Positions 54,010 through 64,000 of a stretch of 64,000 nucleotides of DNA are shown piece by piece (within the stretch, counting starts at the first letter, position 1; each line of letters begins with the position of its first letter). The notes below the pieces were generated by a model that was given only the letters and a program-made list of their open reading frames with translations, made no database searches and was not told the origin of the DNA. The position numbers were made by a program, and so were the translations under genes. The stretch comes from Halichondria panicea (lineage: Eukaryota > Porifera > Demospongiae > Suberitida > Halichondriidae), in NCBI RefSeq assembly GCF_963675165.1, contig NC_087377.1, positions 716,501-780,500 on the forward strand, read 5' to 3'.

Positions 54010-54345
54010 TGGGGGGGGGGCAACACATTGAGAGGCATTACATGATTATACAGTATAGGTAGTTGTCACCTGAGCGGAAACTGTAAACACAGAGGTCAAA
54101 GTGCACGAGAATTGCAGGAGAATTTGTAGCCATTTCAGCTTGTTGAGATTCAGTAGCAGTATGCAGTAATCTGTGCAATGTGATAGGCTTCTCCAATAAC
54201 TAAATGGACAATCTCAACTATACGTAAAAGTGAGTTCTACTGAAAATTAATAAGTCATCAATTATTATTGTCTAGTAATAAGGTAGTGCTCACCTTTCCC
54301 CTGAGTCAGAGTGTTGGTCCATTGTGTCCAGTGCACCGTGCTAGC
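54010..54345 (-). pseudogene. Broken copy of the 19.3-kb small frame (unit B)
   Basis: Keeps the first exon and donor near 54296-54324, but the second exon has lost about 80 bases of its middle part and carries other indels. Confidence 0.55.
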
Positions 54346-54458
54346 TAGTAGGACCACTCCAATGGATGTGCTCTCAGAGCATTAGAACTGATGAAGCACA
54401 TGGCCAGTGGGTAAAGATCGTCAAACCATTAGACAAAAATATGTTTCATTTTGTAGAT

Positions 54459-54628
54459 TGGATGACGACACGCTCACACACAAGATGGAGACAGCTGGTG
54501 AGGAAAAGCGTTCACTTGTCCTTCCCTCTAGGAGCTTCCACAAGGCTGGATATCAGGTGGATACTCCTCCAAAATACCAGCAGCAATGGATCACAAGGCA
54601 AAGAGCATTGCAGCGAGTACAAGTGAGT
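54459..54628 (+). CDS. Exon-like frame, unit B
   Basis: Counterpart of 36279-36447: KMETAGEEKRSLVLPSRSF, then HKAGYQVDTPPKYQQQW, with the GTGAGT donor kept. Function unknown. Confidence 0.35.
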
Positions 54629-54779
54629 GGCTAGTCATGATCAAAAGTGTATCACCTAGTATAGTGTATAGGCTGCTTTAGATGACTGGCATTCAATATC
54701 TGCTAATAGATATCATTACTAGTGATCAAACTATACAGCCTCTGTGACAAATACATCCATTGCTGCACATTTGTTGACC

Positions 54780-55582
54780 CGTTACTTCATTGCGTACAGT
54801 GCTAGTGATGGAGAGCACGAGAGGGGCAGAGTCAGTGACACGTTTCTATGACAACATATGATGGAGGAGTTACAAGGTGACACTGTGGAGTTTGCGTACA
54901 ACCCATTGGACGTCTTGCACTGCAGATAAAGGAACACAATTAAGAAATAGTGAGTACTGCCGCGTGCAGAGTGTGACTCTTTCCCCCACCAGACCTGTAA
55001 TCTGAGCATGTCATGTGATAGGCCTTGTCTAGAGCTACAGAATGCATCTCTTAGTTTTGATATTGATTGCTTTTTAGTGAAGTTCTGATCTCCTGAAAGT
55101 TGCTTAAATTGTACATTTTATGGGGAAAGCGTTGTGTTAAATCAGGCCTAAGTTTGAGAGCCCTATAACTTGTGTCAGTCTCCAAGATAATGTGTGTATT
55201 TAGTAGTGCTACAAGACTGTACATACACTATCAATTATTGCAGCTCAAGTTGATTTGAAGAAATAAAAATGTTTAAGATAATAATTGTTATGGTGGAATT
55301 ATCTACTAGTGATTGACTGGTCTGATTGTTCTCTCACTTGTTAGATTCGTGAGGGTCAGTTGTTCACTCTGTTGGATGCTGATGATGATCCAGCCATTGG
55401 ACGTCAGATAAAAATACAATCGACCTAAGAAACAGTGAGTACTGCCGAGTGCAGAGTGTGACTCTTTCCCTGACCAAACTTTGATCTCTCTTTCCCTGAC
55501 CAAACTTTGATCTGAGCATATTCATGTGATAGGCCTTATCTAACAGTGCTTGGAATAGTTATTCGCTGTACTCCCCCCTAGT
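54780..55582. repeat. Satellite left-flank module, unit B
   Basis: Same two-half module as 36600-37394, ending TCGCTGTACTCCCCCCTAGT and running into array 3. Confidence 0.9.
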
Positions 55583-58500
55583 GTTTACGTTCCCGTGGGT
55601 GGGTTCAATTCACTAGCAATAGTTTTGCGTTCCCGTGAGTGGGTTCAATTCACTAGCAATAGTTTTGCGTTCCCGTGGGTGGGTTCAATTCACTAGCAAT
55701 AGTTTTGCGTTCCCGTGGGTGGGTTCAATTCACTAGCAATAGTTTTGCGTTCCCGTGAGTGGGTTCAATTCACTAGCAATAGTTTTGCGTTCCCGTGAGT
55801 GGGTTCAATTAATTCACTAGCAATAGTTTTACGTTCCCGTGAGTGGGTTCAATTCACTAGCAATAGTTTTGCGTTCCCGTGAGTGGGTTCAATTCACTAG
55901 CAATAGTTTTGCGTTCCCGTGGGTGGGTTCAATTCACTAGCAATAGTTTTGCGTTCCCGTGAGTGGGTTCAATTCACTAGCAATAGTTTTAAGTTCCCGT
56001 GAGTGGTCACTAGCAATAGTTTTGCGTTCCCGTGGGTGGGTTCAATTCACTAGCAATAGTTTTACGTTCCCGTGAGTGGGTTCAATTCACTAGCAATAGT
56101 TTTAAGTTCCCGTGAGTGGTCACTAGCAATAGTTTTGCGTTCCCATGAGTGGGTTCAATTCACTAGCAATAGTTTTGAGTTCCCGTGGGTGGGTTCAATT
56201 CACTAGCAATAGTTTTAAGTTCTCGTGAGTGGTCACTAGCAATAGTTTTGCGTTCCCATGAGTGGGTTCAAGTCACTAGCAATAGTTTTGCGTTCCCGTG
56301 GGTGGGTTCAATTCACTAGCAATAGTTTTAAGTTCTCGTGAGTGGTCACTAGCAATAGTTTTGCATTCCCGTGGGTGGGTTCAATTCACTAGCAATAGTT
56401 TTAAGTTCTCGTGAGTGGTCACTAGCAATAGTTTTGCGTTCCCGTGGGTGGGTTCAATTCACTAGCAATAGTTTTAAGTTCCTATGAGTGGTCACTAGCA
56501 ATAGTTTTGCGTTCCGTGAGTGGGTTCAATTCACTAGCAATAGTTTTGCGTTCCCGTGAGTGGGTTCAATTCACTAGCAATAGTTTTGCGTTCCCGTGAG
56601 TGGGTTCAATTCACTAGCAATAGTTTTACGTTCCCGTGAGTGGGTTCAATTCACTAGCAATAGTTTTACGTTCCCGTGAGTGGGTTCAATTCACTAGCAA
56701 TAGTTTTACGTTCCCTTGAGTGGGTTCAATTCACTAGCAATAGTTTTGCGTTCCCGTGAGTGGGTTCAATTCACTAGCAATAGTTTTGCGTTCCCGTGAG
56801 TGGGTTCAATTCACTAGCAATAGTTTTACGTTCCCGTGAGTGGGTTCAATTCACTAGCAATAGTTTTAAGTTGCCGTGAGTGGGTTCAATTCACTAGCAA
56901 TAGTTTTAAGTTGCCGTGAGTGCATGGGTTCACTTCACTAGCAATAGTTTTACGTTCCCGTGAGTGGGTTCAATTCACTAGCAATAGTTTTGCGTTCCCG
57001 TGGGTGGGTTCAATTCACTAGCAATAGTTTTAAGTTCTCGTGAGTGGTCACTAGCAATAGTTTTGCGTTCCCGTGGGTGGGTTCAATTCACTAGCAATAG
57101 TTTTAAGTTCTCGTGAGTGGTCACTAGCAATAGTTTTGCGTTCCCGTGGGTGGGTTCAATTCACTAGCAATAGTTTTAAGTTCCTGTGAGTGGTCACTAG
57201 CAATAGTTTTGCGTTCCGTGGGTGGGTTCAATTCACTAGCAATAGTTTTGCGTTCCCGTGAGTGGGTTCAATTCACTAGCAATAGTTTTACGTTCCCGTG
57301 AGTGGGTTCAATTCACTAGCAATAGTTTTACGTTCCCGTGAGTGGGTTCAATTCACTAGCAATAGTTTTAAATTCTCGTCAGTGGTCACTAGCAATAGTT
57401 TTGCGTTCCCGTGGGTGGGTTCAATTCACTAGCAATAGTTTTACGTTCCCGTGAGTGGGTTCAATTCACTAGCAATAGTTTTACGTTCCCTTGAGTGGGT
57501 TCAATTCACTAGCAATAGTTTTGCATTCCCGTGAGTGGGTTCAATTCACTAGCAATAGTTTTGCGTTCCCGTGAGTGGGTTCAAATCACTAGCAATAGTT
57601 TTACGTTCCCGTGAGTGGGTTCAATTCACTAGCAATAGTTTTAAGTTGCCGTGAGTGGATTCAATTCACTAGCAATAGTTTTAAGTTGCCGTGAGTGCAT
57701 GGGTTCACTTCACTAGCAATAGTTTTACGTTCCCGTGAGTGGGTTCAATTCACTAGCAATAGTTTTAAGTTCTCGTGAGTGGGTTCAATTCACTAGCAAT
57801 AGTTTTGCGTTCCCGTGGGTGGGTTCAATTCACTAGCAATAGTTTTAAGTTCTCGTGAGTGGTCACTAGCAATAGTTTTGCGTTCCCGTGGGTGGGTTCA
57901 ATTCACTAGCAATAGTTTTAAGTTCTCGTGAGTGGTCACTAGCAATAGTTTTGCGTTCCCGTGGGTGGGTTCAATTCACTAGCAATAGTTTTAAGTTCCT
58001 GTGAGTGGTCACTAGCAATACTTTTGCGTTCCGTGGGTGGGTTCAATTCACTAGCAATAGTTTTGCGTTCCCGTGAGTGGGTTCAATTCACTAGCAATAG
58101 TTTTACGTTCCCGTGAGTGGGTTCAATTCACTAGCAATAGTTTTACGTTCCCGTGAGTGGGTTCAATTCACTAGCAATAGTTTTAAATTCTCGTGAGTGG
58201 TCACTAGCAATAGTTTTGCGTTCCCGTGGGTGGGTTCAATTCACTAGCAATAGTTTTGCGTTCCCGTGGGTGGGTTCAATTCACTAGCAATAGTTTTAAG
58301 TTCCCGTGAGTGGTCACTAGCAATAGTTTTGCGTTCTCGTAAGTGGGTTCATTTCACTAGCAATAGTTTTGCATTCCCTTGAGTGGGTTCAATTCACTAG
58401 CAATAGTTTTACGTTCCCGTGAGCGGGTTCAATTCACTAGCAATAGTTTTAAGTTCCCGTGAGCGGGTTCAATTCACTAGCAATAGTTTTGCGTTCCCGT

Positions 58501-61500
58501 GAGCGGGTTCAATTCACTAGCAATAGTTTTGCGTTCCCGTGGGTGGGTTCAATTCACTAGCAATAGTTTTAAGTTTCTATGAGTGGTCACTAGCAATAGT
58601 TTTGCGTTCCGTGAGTGGGTTCAATTCACTAGCAATAGTTTTGCGTTCCCGTGAGTGGGTTCAATTCACTAGCAATAGTTTTGCGTTCCCGTGAGTGGGT
58701 TCAATTCACTAGCAATAGTTTTACGTTCCCGTGAGTGGGTTCAATTCACTAGCAATAGTTTTACGTTCCCGTGAGTGGGTTCAATTCACTAGCAATAGTT
58801 TTACGTTCCCTTGAGTGGGTTCAATTCACTAGCAATAGTTTTGCGTTCCCGTGAGTGGGTTCAATTCACTAGCAATAGTTTTACGTTCCCGTGAGTGGGT
58901 TCAATTCACTAGCAATAGTTTTAAATTCTCGTGAGTGGTCACTAGCAATAGTTTTGCGTTCCCGTGGGTGGGTTCAATTCACTAGCAATAGTTTTACGTT
59001 CCCGTGAGTGGGTTCAATTCACTAGCAATAGTTTTACGTTCCCTTGAGTGGGTTCAATTCACTAGCAATAGTTTTGCATTCCCGTGAGTGGGTTCAATTC
59101 ACTAGCAATAGTTTTGCGTTCCCGTGAGTGGGTTCAATTCACTAGCAATAGTTTTACGTTCCCGTGAGTGGGTTCAATTCACTAGCAATAGTTTTAAGTT
59201 GCCGTGAGTGGGTTCAATTCACTAGCAATAGTTTTAAGTTGCCGTGAGTGCATGGGTTCATTTCACTAGCAATAGTTTTACGTTCCCGTGAGTGGGTTCA
59301 ATTCACTAGCAATAGTTTTACGTTCCCTTGAGTGAGTTCAATTCACTAGCAATAGTTTTGCTTTCCCGTGAGTGGGTTCAATTCACTAGCAATAGTTTTG
59401 CGTTCCCGTGAGTGGGTTCAATTCACTAGCAATAGTTTTACGTTCCCGTGAGTGGGTTCAATTCACTAGCAATAGTTTTAAGTTGCCGTGAGTGGGTTCA
59501 ATTCACTAGCAATAGTTTTGCGTTCCCGTGAGTGGGTTCAATTCACTAGCAATAGTTTTGCGTTCCCGTGAGTGGGTTCAATTCACTAGCAATAGTTTTA
59601 CGTTCCCGTGAGTGGGTTCAATTCACTAGCAATAGTTTTACTTTCCCGTGAGTGGGTTCAATTCACTAGCAATAGTTTTACGTTCCCGTGAGTGGGTTCA
59701 ATTCACTAGCAATAGTTTTACTTTCCTGTGAGTGGGTTCAATTCACTAGCAATAGTTTTACGTTCCCGTGAGTGGGTTCAATTCACTAGCAATAGTTTTG
59801 CGTTCTTGTGAGTGGGTGTAATTCACTAGCAATAGTTTTGCGTTCCCGTGAGTGGGTTCAATTCACTAGCAATAGTTTTACGTTCCCGTGAGTGGGTTCA
59901 ATTCACTAGCAATAGTTTTAAGTTGCCGTGAGTGGGTTCAATTCACTAGCAATAGTTTTAAGTTGCCGTGAGTGCATGGGTTCACTTCACCAGCAATAGT
60001 TTTACTTTCCCGTGAGTGGGTTCAATTCACTAGCAATAGTTTTGCGTTCTTGTGAGTGGGTGTAATTCACTAGCAATAGTTTTGCGTTCCCGTGAGTGGG
60101 TTCAATTCACTAGCAATAGTTTTACGTTCCCGTGAGTGGGTTCAATTCACTAGCAATAGTTTTAAGTTGCCGTGAGTGGGTTCAATTCACTAGCAATAGT
60201 TTTAAGTTGCCGTGAGTGCATGGGTTCACTTCACCAGCAATAGTTTTACTTTCCCGTGAGTGGGTTCAATTCACTAGCAATAGTTTTACGTTCCCGTGAG
60301 TGGGTTCAATTCACTAGCAATAGTTTTACTTTCCTGTGAGTGGGTTCAATTCACTAGCAATAGTTTTACGTTCCCATGAGTGGGTTCAATTCACTAGCAA
60401 TAGTTTTGCGTTCTTGTGAGTGGGTTCAATTCACTAGCAATAGTTTTACGTTCCCGTGAGTGGGTTCAATTCACTAGCAATAGTTTTACGTTCCCTTGAG
60501 TGGGTTCAATTCACTAGCAATAGTTTTGCGTTCCCGTGAGTGGGTTCAATTCACTAGCAATAGTTTTAAGTTGCCGTGTGTGGGTTCAATTCACTAGCAA
60601 TAGTTTTACGTTCCCATGAGTGGGTTCAATTCACTAGCAATAGTTTTGCGTTCCCGTGAGTGGGTTCAATTCACTAGCAATAGTTTTGCGTTCCCGTGAG
60701 TGGGTTCAATTCACTAGCAATAGTTTTGCGTTCCCGTGAGTGGGTTCAATTCACTAGCAATAGTTTTGCGTTCCCGTGAGTGGGTTCAATTCACTAGCAA
60801 TAGTTTTACTTTTCCTTGAGTGGGTTCAATTCACTAGCAATAGTTTTACGTTCCCGTAAGTGGGTTCAATTCACTAGCAATAGTTTTACTTTCCCTTGAG
60901 TGGGTTCAATTCACTAGCAATAGTTTTAAGTTGCCGTGAGTGCATGGGTTCACTTCACTAGCAATAGTTTTACGTTCCCGTGAGTGGGTTCAATTCACTA
61001 GCAATAGTTTTACTTTCCCTTGAGTGGGTTCAATTCACTAGCAATAGTTTTACGTTCCCGTGAGTGGGTTCAATTCACTAGCAATAGTTTTACTTTCCCT
61101 TGAGTGGGTTCAATTCACTAGCAATAGGTTTACGTTCCCGTGAGTGGGTTCAATTCACTAGCAATAGTTTTGCGTTCTTGTGAGTGGGTTCAATTCACTA
61201 GCAATAGTTTTGCGTTCCCGTGAGTGGGTTCAATTCACTAGCAATAGTTTACGTTCCCGTGAGTGGGTTCAATTCACTAGCAATAGTTTTGCGTTCTTGT
61301 GAGTGGGTTCAATTCACTAGCAATAGTTTTGCGTTCCCGTGAGTGGGTTCAATTCACTAGCAATAGTTTTACGTTCCCGTGAGTGGGTTCAATTCACTAG
61401 CAATAGTTTTAAGTTGCCGTTAGTGGGTTCAATTCACTAGCAATAGTTTTAAGTTGCCGTGAGTGCATGGGTTCATTTCACTAGCAATAGTTTTACGTTC

Positions 61501-64000
61501 CCGTGAGTGGATTCAATTCACTAGCAATAGTTTTACGTTCCCTTGAGTGGGTTCAATTCACTAGCAATAGTTTTGCTTTCCCGTGAGTGGGTTCAATTCA
61601 CTAGCAATAGTTTTGCGTTCCCGTGAGTGGGTTCAATTCACTAGCAATAGTTTTACGTTCCCGTGAGTGGGTTCAATTCACTAGCAATAGTTTTAAGTTG
61701 CCGTGAGTGGGTTCAATTCACTAGCAATAGTTTTGCGTTCCCGTGAGTGGGTTCAATTCACTAGCAATAGTTTTACTTTCCTGTGAGTGGGTTCAATTCA
61801 CTAGCAATAGTTTTACGTTCCCGTGAGTGGGTTCAATTCACTAGCAATAGTTTTGCGTTCTTGTGAGTGGGTTCAATTCACTAGCAATAGTTTACGTTCC
61901 CGTGAGTGGGTTCAATTCACTAGCAATAGTTTTGCGTTCTTGTGAGTGGGTTCAATTCACTAGCAATAGTTTTGCGTTCCCGTGAGTGGGTTCAATTCAC
62001 TAGCAATAGTTTTACGTTCCCGTGAGTGGGTTCAATTCACTAGCAATAGTTTTAAGTTGCCGTTAGTGGGTTCAATTCACTAGCAATAGTTTTAAGTTGC
62101 CGTGAGTGCATGGGTTCATTTCACTAGCAATAGTTTTACGTTCCCGTGAGTGGATTCAATTCACTAGCAATAGTTTTACGTTCCCTTGAGTGGGTTCAAT
62201 TCACTAGCAATAGTTTTGCTTTCCCGTGAGTGGGTTCAATTCACTAGCAATAGTTTTGCGTTCCCGTGAGTGGGTTCAATTCACTAGCAATAGTTTTACG
62301 TTCCCGTGAGTGGGTTCAATTCACTAGCAATAGTTTTAAGTTGCCGTGAGTGGGTTCAATTCACTAGCAATAGTTTTGCGTTCCCGTGAGTGGGTTCAAT
62401 TCACTAGCAATAGTTTTACTTTCCTGTGAGTGGGTGTAATTCACTAGCAATAGTTTTGCGTTCCCGTGAGTGGGTTCAATTCACTAGCAATAGTTTTACG
62501 TTCCCGTGAGTGGGTTCAATTCACTAGCAATAGTTTTAAGTTGCCGTGAGTGGGTTCAATTCACTAGCAATAGTTTTAAGTTGCCGTGAGTGCATGGGTT
62601 CACTTCACCAGCAATAGTTTTACTTTCCCGTGAGTGGGTTCAATTCACTAGCAATAGTTTTACGTTCCCGTGAGTGGGTTCAATTCACTAGCAATAGTTT
62701 TACTTTCCTGTGAGTGGGTTCAATTCACTAGCAATAGTTTTACGTTCCCATGAGTGGGTTCAATTCACTAGCAATAGTTTTGCGTTCTTGTGAGTGGGTT
62801 CAATTCACTAGCAATAGTTTTACGTTCCCGTGAGTGGGTTCAATTCACTAGCAATAGTTTTACGTTCCCTTGAGTGGGTTCAATTCACTAGCAATAGTTT
62901 TGCGTTCCCGTGAGTGGGTTGAATTCACTAGCAATAGTTTTGCGTTCCCGTGAGTGGGTTCAATTCACTAGCAATAGTTTTAAGTTGCCGTGAGTGGGTT
63001 CAATTCACTAGCAATAGTTTTACGTTCCCATGAGTGGGTTCAATTCACTAGCAATAGTTTTGCGTTCCCGTGAGTGGGTTCAATTCACTAGCAATAGTTT
63101 TGCGTTCCCGTGAGTGGGTTCAATTCACTAGCAATAGTTTTGCGTTCCCGTGTGGGTTCAATTCACTAGCAATAGTTTTACTTTCCCTTGAGTGGGTTCA
63201 ATTCACTAGCAATAGTTTTACGTTCCCGTAAGTGGGTTCAATTCACTAGCAATAGTTTTACTTTCCCTTGAGTGGGTTCAATTCACTAGCAATAGTTTTA
63301 AGTTGCCGTGAGTGCATGGGTTCACTTCACTAGCAATAGTTTTACGTTCCCGTGAGTGGGTTCAATTCACTAGCAATAGTTTTACTTTCCCTTGAGTGGG
63401 TTCAATTCACTAGCAATAGTTTTACGTTCCCGTGAGTGGGTTCAATTCACTTGCAATAGTTTTACTTTCCCTTGAGTGGGTTCAATTCACTAGCAATAGT
63501 TTTAAGTTGCCGTGAGTGCATGGGTTCACTTCACTAGCAATAGTTTTACGTTCCCGTGAGTGGGTTCAATTCACTAGCAATAGTTTTGCGTTCCCGTGAG
63601 TGGGTTCAATTCACTAGCAATAGTTTTACGTTCCCGTGGGTGGGTTCAATTCACTAGCAATAGTTTTACTTTCCCTTGAGTGGGTTCAATTCACTAGCAA
63701 TAGTTTTAAGTTGCCGTGAGTGCATGGGTTCACTTCACTAGCAATAGTTTTACGTTCCCGTGAGTGCATGGGTTCACTTCACTAGCAATAGTTTTACGTT
63801 CCCGTGAGTGGGTTCAATTCACTAGCAATAGTTTTACGTTCCCTTGAGTGGGTTCAATTCACTAGCAATAGTTTTGCGTTCCCGTGAGTGGGTTGAATTC
63901 ACTAACAATAGTTTTGCGTTCCCGTGAGTGGGTTCAATTCACTATAGCAATAGTTTTAAGCTGCCGTGAGTGGGTTCAATTCACTAGCAATAGTTTTGCG
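55583..64000. repeat. 40-bp satellite array 3 (about 210 monomers, runs off the window)
   Basis: Same monomer and orientation as arrays 1 and 2. The first 3 kb (to about 58600) is rich in a 72-base dimer of one full 40-base unit and one 32-base unit that lacks GTTCAATT (GTGAGTGGTCACTAGCAATA). From about 59200 on, it contains the same multi-monomer blocks as array 2, including the TTCACCAGCAATAG start near 59988, 60232 and 62606. It is truncated by the window end, so its full length is unknown. Confidence 0.98.

Overview
This is animal nuclear DNA, not bacterial. Genes are split by short GT-AG introns of about 50 to 400 bases with matching phases. The background is AT-rich and full of short palindromic elements, microsatellites and tandem repeats. 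Protein families visible are Roc-COR GTPase, death domain, Ig-like domain, ankyrin repeats, NAK-family kinase and piggyBac transposase. Compact introns, abundant AT-rich TAATTATA-type spacer and death-domain expansion suggest a demosponge (Amphimedon-like). The species is an inference from style, not a sequence match.

Layout. 1-3.4 kb: dispersed repeats and a broken NAK-kinase exon. 3.45-9.06 kb (minus): the best gene in the window, a multi-exon Roc-COR GTPase that appears to continue into an Ig-like domain and two death domains; its introns carry MITEs and simple repeats. 9.1-13.4 kb: non-coding duplications around a 72-bp minisatellite. 13.4-14.3 kb: AC microsatellites. 14.6-16.8 kb (minus): an ankyrin-repeat gene with one repeat per exon. 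17.2-18.3 kb (minus): end of a NAK-family (AAK1/BMP2K-like) kinase gene with a 74-bp tandem repeat in an intron. 19.3-19.7 kb (minus): a small two-exon reading frame that recurs, broken, beside the later satellite arrays. 20.2-21.7 kb (plus): an intact-looking nine-exon gene of a repetitive, transposon-like family.

From 22 kb on the window is dominated by three related units. Each ends in the same left-flank module followed by an array of a 40-bp satellite: 0.5 kb (22.3 kb), 8.8 kb (37.4-46.2 kb) and at least 8.4 kb running off the window end (55.6-64.0 kb). The two large arrays share multi-monomer higher-order blocks, so they have exchanged or been copied as blocks. The two units before the large arrays (about 31.4-37.4 and 49.6-55.6 kb) are direct segmental copies. 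Each contains a dead piggyBac transposase gene with different lesions. Their middle parts have been swapped: the second carries an NAK kinase N-lobe exon and an Ig exon where the first carries AC-repeat DNA.

Between them, 26.0-29.7 kb holds a hAT-like element (5-bp target duplication) with about 420-bp internal inverted repeats and a modular, repeated-exon reading frame. A 1-kb fold-back element lies at 29.8-30.9 kb. 46.4-49.5 kb has a tRNA-like SINE head, an orphan death-domain exon and a PIF/Harbinger-like MITE whose empty target site is preserved at the start of the window.

The innate-immunity-type signalling domains (Roc-COR, death, Ig, NAK kinase, ankyrin) lie in a region of intense duplication, where exons are being copied, shuffled and broken.
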